NCBI RefSeq assembly: GCF_030253575.1
Contig: NC_080557.1
Span: 44,468,501-44,532,500, forward strand
Direction of reading: 5' to 3'
DNA length: 64,000 nucleotides
DNA from: Rhododendron vialii
Taxonomy: Eukaryota; Streptophyta; Magnoliopsida; Ericales; Ericaceae
Shown: positions 50,620-62,884 of the stretch, piece by piece
Numbering within the stretch: the stretch's first letter is position 1
Layout: each line of letters begins with the position of its first letter
Translations under genes and position numbers: made by a program
The notes under the pieces: model-generated
Told to the model about the DNA's origin: nothing
The model's database searches: none
Seen by the model: only the letters and a program-made list of their open reading frames with translations

Positions 50620-50647
<28 letters not shown>
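50620..50647. repeat. (TC)n microsatellite at the RNS2 start
   Basis: A 28-base TC run just upstream of the RNS2 ATG (50608), a GA tract on the coding strand of the leader. Confidence 0.85.
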
Positions 50648-50649
<2 letters not shown>

Positions 50650-50660
50650 GCGTGGAATTA

Positions 50661-51811
50661 TTGTTCCTTCGCTTCTTTCTAATGGCGCCTTCCTGGTACA
50701 TACAAGTATACGACTATTTCAACAACTATGACGCTCGCTCAGATGAAAAGACGAAAAATTGGGAGGGTATAGTTGTCATCTGATACTTGGGATATTCCTT
50801 TTTACACACCTGGAACGTAATTGCAGGAGTATACGTTACTTATAAAATTAACTTTTCTAACCCCGTGAATTTCAAGTAATACCCAGCGTTAACGAGTCAA
50901 ACCGAGCTTGTGAGCTGCTCGATTTGCCTGCAACCCTACTCATTTGCAATCCTCGTGGTTTTTTTTGGATTTCACAGAAAATAAGGGAATATTAAGAGAA
51001 ATTGTACACTTTCTTGTGTATTTTTCTTACACTTCTTTTCTAACAATTTTTTATTCCTTTCCCAACAGACCCTTAATTTAAACCATTTTTCCTTTCTTGT
51101 TGGGTGGGAAGGTTACTACTTAGCTTGTTGAGTTAAATACAAGGGTCATATTGAATAAGGATTTCTTGATATGTTGAGTTAAATACAAGATTCATTAAAT
51201 CTCATATTGAATGAGGATTTCTTGATAGGAGTTTGTGATTTCTTCGCTATTTATCATTCAATTTTCATTATCTAGTGGACATCATGATACTTATTACTTA
51301 GGTCGTAGTCAAGATCAGGGTTATGGGGAGACCGCCAATGATGATACCTTCGCGGGCTTAAAGATGATGATAAATTGATTATTTTGAATAAATATTTCAT
51401 TGTCTTCCATTGATTTGATGTTACAGTTGGAGAATTGGAGACAAATACTGAGTGTACGTAAATAAAATCATTGGGTGCTTCTACAACTTAATTTCTCTCC
51501 ACTTGTGGCTGTGATGAAAACAAAATATGGTGTCGATGCTTCGAGTGTCTTGTGCATTAGTTCTTCAACCACTTTGGTCTATTATTAAAGCACCCAATGA
51601 CTTAACTCGAAACAAACAAAATGTTGATAGTTTTGTCATCATATCCTTGTACTCTACTATTTCCATGTATTGTTCTCCAACTCCCAACCTTTTTTATCAT
51701 GCAAAACATGAAAGCCAAAAAAATGAAACAAACTAAACTACGCATTTTAGGACCACTTGAATAAACCTTCAGTGTATATACTAAGCTACTAATTAATAGA
51801 AATATTCGGTC
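50661..51811. repeat. Intergenic spacer with hAT-MITE fragment and tandem repeat
   Basis: At about 50893-50940, ACGAGTCAAACCGAGCTTG and TGCCTGCAACCCT form a truncated relative of the 16426-16984 hAT MITE. At about 51127-51228 a unit beginning TGTTGAGTTAAATACAAG and ending GGATTTCTTGATA occurs twice in tandem, the second copy slightly longer. No gene is seen. Confidence 0.5.
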
Positions 51812-52640
51812 TATGGTGTGGGATTATTTTGGAAAATGCGAAAAGAAAATGGGTGATACTAAGCCAAAGGCGGCTTGTAAACATTGTAGCCAAGAATATT
51901 GTTGTAATACCAATTCTAATGGGACATCTTTAATGAAAACCCATATTAACTCCTTAGGTAAAATTTATGAGTAGAGCGAGTTCAATATTGAGAAGAACAA
52001 AGTTAAGAAGCAAAAAATCCTAGGGTTTAAATCTGTGAGTGGAGGAGACACGGTTCCAAAACTTGTTGCCGTTAGCTTAAGTGTGGAGGCATGTGTAGAA
52101 AGACCTTGGCAGAAATGATTATTCTTGATGAACTGCCTTTTAGTTTTGTTAAGGGTCAACGTTTTAAACATTTCATGCACGTGGTGCAACCAAGGTGGTA
52201 TAATCTCGTAGATTAATGGTTGCAAAAGATTGTATCAAATTGTGCCAACATGGGAAGAAAGATTTGACGAAAGCACTTAAAGACCAACAAATTTGCCTTA
52301 CCACAGACGCTTGGACTTTTCTTCAAAAATTGGAATTCTCTTCAAAAATCTCACGTATATGTGTCTTACGTCCCACTTCATTGATTCTGATTGGAAGCTT
52401 CAAAAAAAATTTCTTTAACTTTTATTTAGTTCCAAATCAGAAGGGCGAGACACTTGGTAAAATGGTAAAACAATGTTTTGTAGAATGAGGGATTGAAAAA
52501 TTATTAACAATTACAATTGATAATGCAAGTTCCAAAAAATGGCATAGTTGATTTCTTGAAGAAGAAGACTATCAAAAGAGACTCCACTATTATAGACCAC
52601 AAGTTTTTAGGTGTTAGGTGTTATGCTCATATATAAAATA
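51812..52640 (+). pseudogene. hAT transposase remnant (BED finger, ZBED/RICESLEEPER type)
   Basis: The BED zinc-finger-like part, VWDYFGKCEKKMGDTKPKAA followed by CKHC and SNGTSLMKTHIN, is read at about 51815-51958. After several stops and shifts, fragments CLTTDAW (near 52295) and FLKKKTI / KFLGVRCYAHI (52550-52630) appear in the order of hAT transposases. The frame is broken many times and the catalytic C-terminal dimerisation region is missing. It is an old dead copy upstream of MED19. Confidence 0.75.
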
Positions 52641-52859
52641 GAATTTAATATATTACATGTTAGCAATATCGCGAGGTTCGTGAGATCAAATTTTTTGGGT
52701 ACCAAAGTGCAAAACTACAAAACTAAAGTGACCACCACCGTGACAACAATAAAATATCGTTTATTTTCCCGTATAAAACAGCACACCACAACGCAACGAG
52801 GAAAAAGGGTCAGTTGCATCTCTAAAACCAATTTCAACTATCAAAACGATAGTTAGGGT

Positions 52860-53019
52860 TTGTTTCAGTTCGAAGACGACGAAAGCCCTCCCAGCAAAAG
52901 CCCTAAGCCCCTTCCCCACTCGATTCCGCGATTTGAATCGAACGAATCACAATTGACGAGGAAAGAGGCGAGTTCCTCTCTCTACCAAATTCACGCTGTG
53001 GATCTCTCACTCCGATCAG
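52860..53019 (+). other. MED19: Probable MED19 non-coding first exon
   Basis: A locally GC-richer stretch with AGCCCTAAGCCCC and CCTCTCTCTACC ends CCGATCAG followed by GTAAAG, a good donor. The matching acceptor is CTGCAG at 55831-55836, upstream of the MED19 ATG at 55873, giving a 2.8-kb leader intron. The start of the exon is approximate. Confidence 0.55.
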
Positions 53020-53332
53020 GTAAAGCTTAACCTACCAGTGCCATACGCAGTAGGAATGTACTTAGTTTGAATTGAATTGAACTGGGTACGCGTCTAGGAG
53101 ATGAATCTTGTTAGTGTGTGAATGTGGTTGGAGTGTTTATTTTTCAATTTGGAGATGTCGAGTTGTTTAGGTCAGGTGTTCGGATAACCGAGTCGAAAGT
53201 ATATGGTTACGGTTGTGTTAATGGGTTTGGGTATATGTAGTGTGACAATTAGGCCTAGGTGAAGCAGAATGGTGGTTATGTGATATGCTAGTAAACAAAA
53301 GAGATTTCATTGCTTGAAGGCGATTGTTGATT

Positions 53333-54388
53333 AGAGACAATCATATGGTGGGTTTTGGAGAGAAAGGAAGTGACCAAAGGGTATATTGAGGTGATTAGAA
53401 ACATGTATGAAGGTGTCGTCACTACCATTCGATCACCAGTAGGGAAAACGAGTGAATTTCTAATCATAGTAGGATTGCATCAAGGGTCAGCCTTATGCCC
53501 GTACCTCTTTGCCTTAGTTATGGATGAGTTGACTAGACAGTTTCAGATGATATCCTATGGTGTATGATGTTTGCAGATGATATTATCCTAGTGGATGAAA
53601 CCACAAGAGGTGTTATTGCGAAATTAGAAGTTTGGAGGGAAGCATTAGAGTCAAAGGGTTTTCGGATAAGTAGGAGCAAAACAAAGTATATTGTGTGCAA
53701 GTTTAGTAGTATCAGCAGTGTGCATGAAGGAAGAGTGGTGATGCAAATCCAGGAGATACCAAAGAGTGACCATTTTAAGTATTTAGCCTCAATTATTTGT
53801 AAAAATGGAGAGATTGCCGATGATGTGACTTATAGGATCCAAGTGGGGTGGCTCAAGTGGATGAGCGTTACGGGTGTACTATGTGACATGAGGGTACCCA
53901 CAAAATTGAAGGGAAAATTCTATAGAACTGGCATAGCTTGATACTAGCGATGCTTTATAGGACAGAATGTTGGCTTATTAAGAAACAACAGGTGTGCAAG
54001 ATGAGTGTAGCGGAAATGAGAATGTTGAGGTGGATGTGTGGTAAGACTGGATGAGACAGGATTAGAAATGAAACGGTTCGTGAAATAAGATGGTAGGCGT
54101 AACACCTATAGAGGAGAAGTTGAGAGAAAATAGGTTAAGGTGGTTTGGGCATGTCTACTGTAGACCTGGATATGTAGTAGTTAAAAGAGCGGATAAGATA
54201 GCTTTGGGTAGTAACGCTATGGGGAGGGGAAGAGCTAAATTGACATTAGATGTTGTTGTGCGCAAAGATATGAGTCTAATAGGTTTGAATGAACAAGTGG
54301 TCCTTGATAGAGCTCAATGGGGAAAAAGGATTCATGTAGCCGATCCCAATTGATTGGGACATAAGGCTCTGTTTGGTTTGGTTTGGTA
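53333..54388 (+). mobile_element. 5'-truncated RTE-clade LINE with 16-bp TSD in MED19 leader intron
   Basis: It encodes the middle and end of an RTE reverse transcriptase: GLHQGSALCPYLFALVMDEL, FADDIIL, KSDHFKYLASIICKNGEI, KLRENRLRWFGHV and the terminal RIHVADPN. In-frame breaks occur near 53565 and 53940-54090. It ends GATTGGGACATAAGG and a TTTGG repeat. AAGGCGATTGTTGATT is duplicated perfectly at 53317-53332 and 54389-54404. The RT N-terminus and the endonuclease are missing by 5' truncation. Confidence 0.92.
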
Positions 54389-55567
54389 AAGGCGATTGTT
54401 GATTCAATTGTCACCAAGTGCGTGATTGGCCTTCAAGAAAGTTGATTTCAATATGCTATGGATTTTATTGTCTCGAGGACTGTCTAGATTTGTTCTGACA
54501 GTATAAAAGGGACTTGTGGTGGATTGGCACTACAGAGATATGAAAAATGTAAATTTAGTTGAGTAATAAATTAATATAGGAACCCAAAAAAAATTTCGGC
54601 TATATTCAATCAGTATAAGTGGAATACGCTAGCTGGATTTCTTGTTTAGTAATTTTTGATTGCTAGAGTTCCAACAATTACTTCCTTATACTTCTTCTTC
54701 TTCCTTTTTTAGAAATACTAGTGTGTTTTGTACTTTTGTTGCATTTGATCGAATTACAGAGTCTAAAAGTTAGGATGAACCCCCTTTAAGTGCTCCACCA
54801 GCCGTCTTTAAAACAAAAGAACCTACTGGTCCAAGAGTTAGTATAGCAAGCTTACACCTCTTTTACTAAGAAACAGGCTTGTCCTAGTACCCAATTTCAT
54901 AAAGTAATTTTGACATTGTTTCGAGGTTTTGTACAGGCTTATTTCTTAACATTTGCAGTTGCCTCTAAAATGCCTAGGAAACAATGATTTTGATGTGTTT
55001 GTTGACAAATCATTACTAACCGTTGTACTGTTTGTACATAATGCATTTATCAGGGAGGTTATCTAGGCTAGTGTGCCAATGTCTTAATTCTTATAGCAAT
55101 AGAACTTAAATTTCTAAAAATTAAAGGTGGTGCTTCGATTGAAACCAATCACCAATCCATTGCATTTTTGCCCCTTTTGGTCAAATATTAGTGTACTGCA
55201 CATGCAATATTGACAAGGGTCTGAATAAGTGTTATGGAGGAATTGGAATGAGTTGGAGGGTATACTTTGCGGAGATAAGGTGAATACTTTGCAATGCTAG
55301 AGAAAATGTAGGGTAACTGAAAGAAGGTTCTATAAAGAGGGCAAAGTTGCCATATATACCAGGTATTCGGTATCTTGGTTTATAGACTGAGCTTGGGAGA
55401 CCAATGAAACTTGAGGCCTCTCAAGTTTGAGACAGTGGTTGTACAGGTGTAGGACGAAGAAAGAAGGGACCTGTCATAATGTGATGCCTGTTGATTGTAC
55501 TGCACTATAGACCTTTGTTAGAAACAGACAATGAAACGTCTAAACGACGTGTATTTGTGTAGTGACA

Positions 55568-55855
55568 GTAGTCAAAAGAACTTCAAGCGCACATATTGTG
55601 ACGTGGTTGTTATTACAAGTTGTTTTGGGGGGCTTGATTGTTATTCGAAATTTAAAACTCATTTCCCCCGCTTTTGTGTCATCAAAACTTCAGGCAATAA
55701 TGTGTATGTGTGTAGTCAAAAGAACTTAAGCCCACATCTTGTGGCGTGGTTGTTATTACAAGTTGTTTTGGGGGGCTTGATTGTTATTGTAAGTTTAAAA
55801 CTCATTTCCCCCACTTTTGTGTCATCAAAACTGCAGGCAATAATGGTCCAACCCT
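55568..55855. repeat. Tandem duplication carrying the 3' splice site (MED19 leader intron)
   Basis: Two ~144-bp copies, 55568-55711 and 55712-55855, share GTAGTCAAAAGAACTT, GTTGTTTTGGGGGGCTTG and TTTGTGTCATCAAAACT. Both end with a usable acceptor: CTTCAG at 55688-55693 and CTGCAG at 55831-55836, each followed by GCAATAATG. The downstream site is nearer the ATG. Confidence 0.85.
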
Positions 55856-55872
55856 TCATCAGACATTGATTC

Positions 55873-58800
55873 ATGGATCCTGAAGGCAAGAAGTTTGGAA
55901 AAGGTGAATTTCCTTGTCCAAGTCTGTAACTCTTTTGTTTTCCACTTTATTTAGTTATACATCTATTTTTTTGATTCTTGAAAGTACCATTCAAATGCAC
56001 TGAAGTCTGTTTAATATGCTTCAAGGTATCTGTTAAGGACCTAAGGTCCTGATATGTTTTTCTTACTCTAGTGATCTGCCACGTGCGTTGCACATGGCAT
56101 GCACTTGTTGGTGTTCCAACATCTCCTATTCAAGACTTTAAACCAGTGACTAGAGATTATTTTCAATAAAAAGGTGGTCCTAAACAATGGTACTGTTCAT
56201 CTTATCTCTAAATACAAATCCGTATTTCTATCTATTTATTCAAATCCCACATTCATTCCCATAATTCAACCTTTTCGTCCAAAGTTCTATTTTTTCTTGT
56301 GTTAAGTGCATATAAGAATGCCAAACATTGGTTTCATAGTATAGGTGTTGACGCTAATGCTATCGTTTCAACGGTACCGATTTTATATGAATCGATCAGA
56401 TCTGCATGGCATGAGCTATGCCTATTAAAATATCTCTGTTTTGGTGATGGGATCTAAATCTTGTCCATTGATTCTCTTGGTGGGTTTTGTGGCTGCAATC
56501 ATAAATCCATTTTTTTAAAAGTGAAACAGGGTTCATAGTCAGCAATCGTTGGACGCAGTAATAGCTTTATTAGCTAGAGTACATCTAGAACTCTCATTAT
56601 GAAATAATTTTGAGATTATGCATCCCTGATAAACAAATTGCTCTTACATGAACATTTCCTCTGTGCAACATCAGTCCCCTCTTGGTGGTGATAAATCATA
56701 GATAAAACAGATAGTACTAATTTGGGAATTCAATAACATAAACAATTTTCCATTATGTTGACAAAGAATTTCAAATATACCATTGAGTCATTGACATAAA
56801 GCATTGCCCTGTTCTGAAGTTGCAAACATAAATATTTCAAATCTACCATTTAAATGGTCGGATGGGAAAAGGAATCTACAGTATATTGGGTTTCTATGAT
56901 TGGGAATATATTTGATAAAGGATTTTCAAAGTGATGGGGAAACTTCCGAAAGGGTTGTAGATTGTCAATTATAAAGCTACTCGGCCTTTTATTTTGTATG
57001 CCCTAGTAGTTCTTCAGGCCCTTTCTTTTGTTGTAGATCCATCAAAATCCTTCAGACATGGCATATATTCTTTGTAATTTTTTATTGGGACAAATCCTTG
57101 AAATATAAATATCAAAAGAAACTAGTAGAAACAAATTAAAACTGGGTTTGCAGTTCTATTCAAATTCAAATTCCAGCGAAAAATCAAATCTCATGCAATT
57201 CAAATGTCAAAGTGAAGTGTAAAATTTCAAAAACGGCATAATAGTGTCGGAGTTTTGGATGTCCATTCACCAAAATTCTAAACGATAATGTTTAAATGAC
57301 GGAACTTATATATGACATATATAGTCACACATGTCTTGTGCACGTGTCATGATTGCCAAGCAAAGAGCTGAGATGTCAGATTTGGACTGCTTTTTGTGTT
57401 TGTGGTTATTTTACTGGATTGATGCAGAAAAAGACTAAAAAAATGTCTGCAGAATAACCCAGGGAAGAATACATCATTCTAAAAAAAGTCTGCAGAATAA
57501 CCAAAGGAAATTGCACTTTGTTTTTATTTGCAGAAGTCTTCCCTGCACCTTTCCGTAAACAAAAGGACCATTATCGGTTCATTAGGATAACATACATGTA
57601 TTATATTCATAACAGCAAAGAAAAAAAATCTAGTATGACTAATGTATGTAACGGTGCGTCACAAAAATCTTTTAGTCAATTGCATGGAACAGTGTTCCGG
57701 TAGTTTGGGTTTTGGGGGGGGGGGGGGGGGGGGAGTTATAATGTAAATATGCCACCAATAGGAGTGCTGTTGAACTGTTTTGACAAGGAAAGAGATGAGC
57801 TGAGATAGAGAAGTAGTTATGGTTTTGAGGCCAAGCAAATGGTGTGGTTCACAATGAAGATGCACGGAATGGTTTTTGGACCATTTTTTTGTATAATAAA
57901 GGAATCAGTTTCATGGAATTGGAGTTTGCCTTGTTGGAAGAGAGAGGGGGTAGTTTTGGAGAATGGTAACAGGTAGGACTTAGGAGGGGTTTGTGTTGTT
58001 TGAGAGGCATTCATTGAGTGGGACATGGTAATCATCTGAATTTGCGGGGCCATTTGTGGAACAAGAAAAGTAGAAACACCTTCGTGCTTTTAGTATAGAT
58101 AAATTACAGCAGGCTACTGTGTCATGTCATACCTCCTTTTTCCCCCATTGACATGGACTTTGATGCTCTGGGATTAGTTTTTCGACCAACTGATTTGTTG
58201 TCATCAGTCACAATTTCTCTCTTTGTATCACCATTGGCCTATATTTAATTTACTTTGTCTTGTCTGAATATCAGGGCCAAGAGAACTTACTGGTGCAGTA
58301 GATCTTATAAGTCACTATAAGTTGTTGCCCCACCACGATTTCTTCTGCAAGAGGTCACTTCCCTTGTCTATTTCAGATACCCACTACCTTCACAATGTGG
58401 TGGGAGACACTGAAATCAGGAAAGGGGAAGGGATGCAACTGGACCAACTCATTCAGGATACATCCTATTCAAGAGGGGCAAATGCTCGGATTCAGCCCTT
58501 TGACCTAGATGTCCTCAGAGAAGCCTTTCAACTGAGGGAAACTACTCCGATTGATCTTCCTCCTGTAAATCCCTAGACTTTGGGCTTTGGATTCAAAATC
58601 GAGGGGTTCCGGAAGGGGTGTCTTACTTTTTTGCTGCGTATCTACTGTACTTCATTTCAACTTGTGTAGAAGTATTACCCATTTTTGTGTTGTGTTCTAT
58701 AGGCAGAGAAGGGGATTCCTACTAGTGCTGGAAAATCTAAAAGTGAGTCCAAAGACAAGGAGAGGAAGCATAAAAAGCACAAGGACAAAGACCGAGAGAA

Positions 58801-60584
58801 GGATAAAGAACATAAGAAGCACAGGCACCGTCATAAGGATCGAAGTAAGGAAAAGGACAAGGAGAAAAAGAAAGATAAAAGTGGGCATCACGATTCTGGT
58901 GCTGAGCCCTCAAAGAAACACCATGAGAAGGTCGGGTTCTCAGTTTTGGATACAGCTGTTTTGTCTTCCATGCCGAAATTTTAAAGTTGTACAGTACCAT
59001 TGTGGTTGTCCTGGATTGGCTTGTGGAACGGCTGTGTCACTCGTGGTTTGAACTTTCTAGGATTTGAATTTTAGCTGTCTTGTGCCAGAAAAGATGGCAT
59101 ATCGAGAATAAGCTCTGAAAGAACTATTCTTTTAACTGTTGAACTTGGCTGCAGAGAAGGAAAGGAATAAGTCTGATAAGTTTCAGTTCAACAATAGCCT
59201 TGATCGGAGTTCTTTAGCCAAAGAAAGTTTTTTACTTTTTTCCTTTCTCCGAATTAATTCTTTCAGTGGATGCACGCGTCTTATTGTCTCATTCTCTAAT
59301 TTCAGAAAAGGAAGCATGACGGAGACGAAGATCTTAATGACATTCACAGTCACAAGAAAAGTAAGGTAACGTGTACGCAGCGAATCCCTTCAATTAGTTT
59401 TGGACGTTTTCTCCAAAGTATTGCTACTAGTAAGAATTTGATTTCTGTCCTTTTTGCCGTCAGTTTAAGAATCTTAAATTCATATTAATCTATCTTTTGG
59501 AGAAAGAATTGTCATTGGAATCAGTTTTTCGGCGGCCTACCTACCCCAATAGATTGGGACATAAGGCCTAGTTTGGAGAATCTGTTTCCTTGGTAGACCT
59601 GGTGATGTTTGTTCTGCTGCTGGTCTATTGTCTATGGGATAATTTTCAGAGATGATAAGCGCAGTTTGACTGCATGCCTAATGAGTCTGATTTTGTTCAC
59701 CCTCACCAAATTAGGGTGAACATTACGCTCATTTTTATTGGTTCATTCTAACTTGTAGGGCTGACCAGATTTAACCATAGTTAGCATTAAAGGCCCCAAA
59801 ATTATGGTAATGATACAAAACCACTTATTTGGAAACAATACCTTGCAGGAGTGAAAACACATTGGTTCACTCATAGAAAATTATGGTGAACCATGATTAA
59901 AAGTTTGAATGAACCAATAAAAATGAGGGTAATGTTCACCCTCATTTGGCGAGGGTGAACAAAATCGGACTCATGTTTAATATGTTTTTGTATACATGCA
60001 TGAGTATGTTGGGTGTTATGCTCACATACTTGCATATAGGGGGCATATTGCTCGAACTGATGACGTTGGTTGCCACCACTGCAGAATTCTGAGCTTTGGT
60101 ATATAGGGTCATATACAATGTAAGAGAGCATGTATATGTTTGCAGTTGCATTTATCTGTTAATTTATGCAACTATAGGTAAATGTATGTACATAGGCGTT
60201 TTTACATATGAGCTTGTATTTGTAAATTGCATGTACATGTGTAAAAAAATCATATGGAATAATGGAAGTGATTAAGTTGTATGAGTGGTTGAGTTTCTGT
60301 TTAAAGGTGAATTGCTCCTATTCCTAATTCTTGTTGCAATTATGTGCATTAAATGTATGCTTCCGTCAAGGCATTTACCGGCATGTGTTCACACTTTGAT
60401 GTGTGTGTGCAGCCATACGTTTGTGTCTTTTTGTTTGCGTAAAAGTTGCATTTTTTGCTCATGGAAAAGCCATACTTTTAGTTTTTTCCACGCCTCTCAT
60501 GTCCATCTTCTGTTTGGCTTCTAAATTATGCAGCGTAAGAGCGCAAAGATTGAAGAGACAGGCACCATTAGGGTAGCAGGCTGA
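55873..60584 (+). CDS. MED19: Mediator subunit 19 (5 coding exons)
   Basis: Coding exons 55873-55903, 58275-58564, 58703-58930, 59306-59365 and 60534-60584 join to 660 nt, 219 aa. MED19 is a head/hook-associated subunit of Mediator that links regulators to RNA polymerase II in the nucleus. The N-terminal core reads MDPEGKKFGKGPRELTGAVD, then HYKLLPHHDFFCKRSLP, HNVVGDTEIRKGEGMQLDQL and FDLDVLREAFQLRETTP. From about residue 108 it becomes Lys/His/Asp/Glu-rich (many KHKK and KDK repeats), ending IEETGTIRVAG. This matches plant MED19a/b. The donor after exon 3 is an unusual GTCGGG. A leader exon near 52.9 kb is separated by an intron with an RTE insertion. Confidence 0.93.
57714..57733. repeat. 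Poly-G tract of 20
   Basis: Twenty consecutive G residues in MED19 coding intron 1. Such runs can form G-quadruplexes and are prone to length errors in sequencing, so the exact length is uncertain. Confidence 0.9.
59536..59577 (+). mobile_element. Solo RTE 3' end in MED19 intron 4
   Basis: CCCAATAGATTGGGACATAA and the following GGCCTAGTTTGG match the terminal part of the RTE element at 54343-54380 (CCCAATTGATTGGGACATAA). No coding part precedes it, so it is either an extreme 5' truncation or an RTE-mobilised short element. Confidence 0.6.
59681..59974. mobile_element. 294-bp palindromic MITE in MED19 intron 4
   Basis: The left arm ATGAGTCTGATTTTGTTCAC and the right arm GTGAACAAAATCGGACTCAT are inverted; the pairing continues through CCCTC, GGGTGAACATTAC and CATTTTTATTGGTTCATTC for about 70 bp. 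The target duplication is not clear, so the superfamily is not assigned. Confidence 0.7.
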
Positions 60585-62444
60585 TAGATGGCATGTAGTC
60601 AATTTTTTATTTTTACTTTGTTCAAATGTCACGTTGAAAATTTGGAGGGTCCTTGCTTACTGTTGTGAAATTTCTCGAGGTACCAAATTTCTTATCTTTA
60701 CCTCCTGTTTTCATCTTTATTATTTTCGGAAGTAGTATTTCAACCTGATCATGATCTGATTACTTGACTTTTCTATCCTTTGCTTTTCTTCAATTCAGGA
60801 CGCTGCACTAACTAAAGTTCATCAAGAAGGTGAATTCACCTGTCAAAGATATAATGAACCGAAGGTGCATATAAATTGAAACTGAACTACTTCTTTGTAT
60901 CATAACTGAGGCCCTGATATAATTTGCAGTAACATGCAAAACTTTGTTCCTTTTTCTTAGTTTTATCAGCATGCTCAATATCTCAGCACTTGTTCATTGA
61001 GTGGTTGCCATTATTGTGACTTCTTAGGATTTGATTTCTCATAATCAGTTGTAATCTGCTTGTAGCTAGGATAAATGGAGGTGGTAGGTAAGGGTAGGTA
61101 TTTTTCCCTTCTGTCCTAGAGTTAACACCAACATGTCTCCATTGTACTAGAAAGGGAAGCCTTTCTAAGGTTTGGTGTTGTGTATTTATTTAGTTTGAGT
61201 TCTCAGGAATTGGAACCGAGAGTGGGAGTTTGTAAACACAAATAGATTCTAATATAATGGGGGTTATAGCTTTCCTTTTGATGTTTGTATTTGCTAATAG
61301 TACTCAACTACAACTCGAGGGAATTTATCAGTTGGGTAATGTCACACTATATCCGAGATGACATTTTTTGTTTAGGCTTAATGCAGTGAGACTATCGGTC
61401 CAATAATTTACGCATTGCTCCAAATTTTCAATTACTCTTCAGTTTTGTTTGTATATACTTGCAACTTTTTGTACCCATTATTGTGCTTTTGATTACCTCT
61501 TGTTAGGTTAGGCCCTACCACCTTGCCAAACTTTGGAAGTATATAATGTTGATTTTGTTCCAGTATTTTGTTGTTTGGCATGAGCTGATTCTGGGGAAAC
61601 AACCCACCTGACCTGATACTAGTCCAAATGAAGGATGTGGTGACAAAGGATATAGAATCAAAGAAAAATATTGCTAGCCCAGTTGCCCATGTGGTTTGGG
61701 CCAAGGGTTTGTACATCGATGACGACAAAAATTGTAAATGTACCTATCGAAATGTAAACCATGTGTAAACGGTATATGATTTCGTTTTGAATAAGAATAC
61801 AATGTATATTACTTTAAGATGAATTTCGCTTCGGGCGCATGCTTCCAGCTTCTCCTGCTGCCTCGGTTGGGTGCTGGATTTGTCTCATACTAAATGAGAA
61901 CATTTTCCATGTGACTACATAGCAATAACATCTCCAACATATGGCACAGAAAAAGCACTCTCATGATCGTTCTGTACTCTTTCTTTTGCCCTCTTGTTTT
62001 TTAGACTTTTTCGGACTTCCTTCTGTTGCAACTAATGATGGAACTCCCGTTAGCCCCCTTTTTTTCTTTTCTTTTTTTCAATGAGGGTATCCAAGGCTTT
62101 TGCTTCGATTAGTTTTCCGGTTCTACGACCGAACTAGATATCAAATTTTTTTTCCCATCAGAAACTTGTTTCAGGAAGTCCAATACCACTGGCAAGATTT
62201 AGTCACAATATAATGGAAGGAGCAACAACCGCTATCACACACTGGCATAGCACACCGGAAATTGAGTTGGAGATGGGTGAAATTCTAGGGTGAGAGTACG
62301 AACCCCCTAAAATGGGATATGAAATTTTTACAGTGGCTGTTCATGGCTGTTCACGGACTCGATGTACCTATTGTTTCTTTTTTAGGGTCTGCTAAAATCA
62401 AAGTAAGTAAAGCATAAATGGAATCTACAACTCTCAATGGATTG
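60585..62444. other. MED19 3' region and spacer
   Basis: Downstream of the MED19 stop. A short AG...GT bounded stretch at about 60800-60863 could be a spliced 3' UTR exon, but nothing supports it beyond splice-like ends. The rest shows no exon or repeat ends. Confidence 0.4.
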
Positions 62445-62612
62445 GAGGATCGTGTTGTGAACATCCAGACCGTTGATTGCCGAGATCAATGGTCTGGATT
62501 GCCGAACGGTTGGACGGTTGAGATTACGGATAGCACCGTGCAATCCAAACCGTTGATTGCAGAGATCAACGGTTTGGATGTGCACAGCACCGTGCGCACA
62601 ACACGCCCCGGT
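62445..62612. mobile_element. MITE with GTGTTGTG ends (copy 3, divergent)
   Basis: The ends GGATCGTGTTGTGAACATCC and CGTGCGCACAACACGCCCC are imperfect inverted repeats. Inside, CCGTTGATTGC-GAGATCAA-GG blocks occur in both orientations. It resembles copies at 6911-7112 and 27125-27328 in its terminal motif and internal layout. Confidence 0.55.
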
Positions 62613-62884
62613 ATGCAAAAGTCCTAACTATAAAAGGGAAGGATACAGTCTACACTGTGAGGGGAGAGAAAAAAACAACAAAAAAGAGGTCTTATTTAGC
62701 GCCCTCGTTCCATCACTCGGGTCGACGATGTTATTGCCAGACGGCCCAGATCTGATGCCACTGCGGCCGGTGATGAAAGAAAGTGGCTAGATGAGTCCAG
62801 GACCGGCTTTGGACATAGGCCCACCAAGAATTACAAAGTTTCCAAATGGCGGAGTATATGAAAGAGATATGAAATATTAAATAT

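Noticed and set aside
57659..58053. Minus-strand frames of 68 and 78 codons near the poly-G
   Set aside because: The run of proline codons comes only from the G homopolymer; there is no other support.
58587..59051. Open frame of 154 codons, plus strand
   Set aside because: It is a shifted frame over the Lys-rich MED19 exon 3 (58703-58930); the in-frame version matches MED19 and splices correctly.
60800..60863. Extra MED19 coding exon
   Set aside because: The MED19 frame ends at TGA 60582-60584 with the expected VAG C-terminus; this stretch has no matching family sequence.
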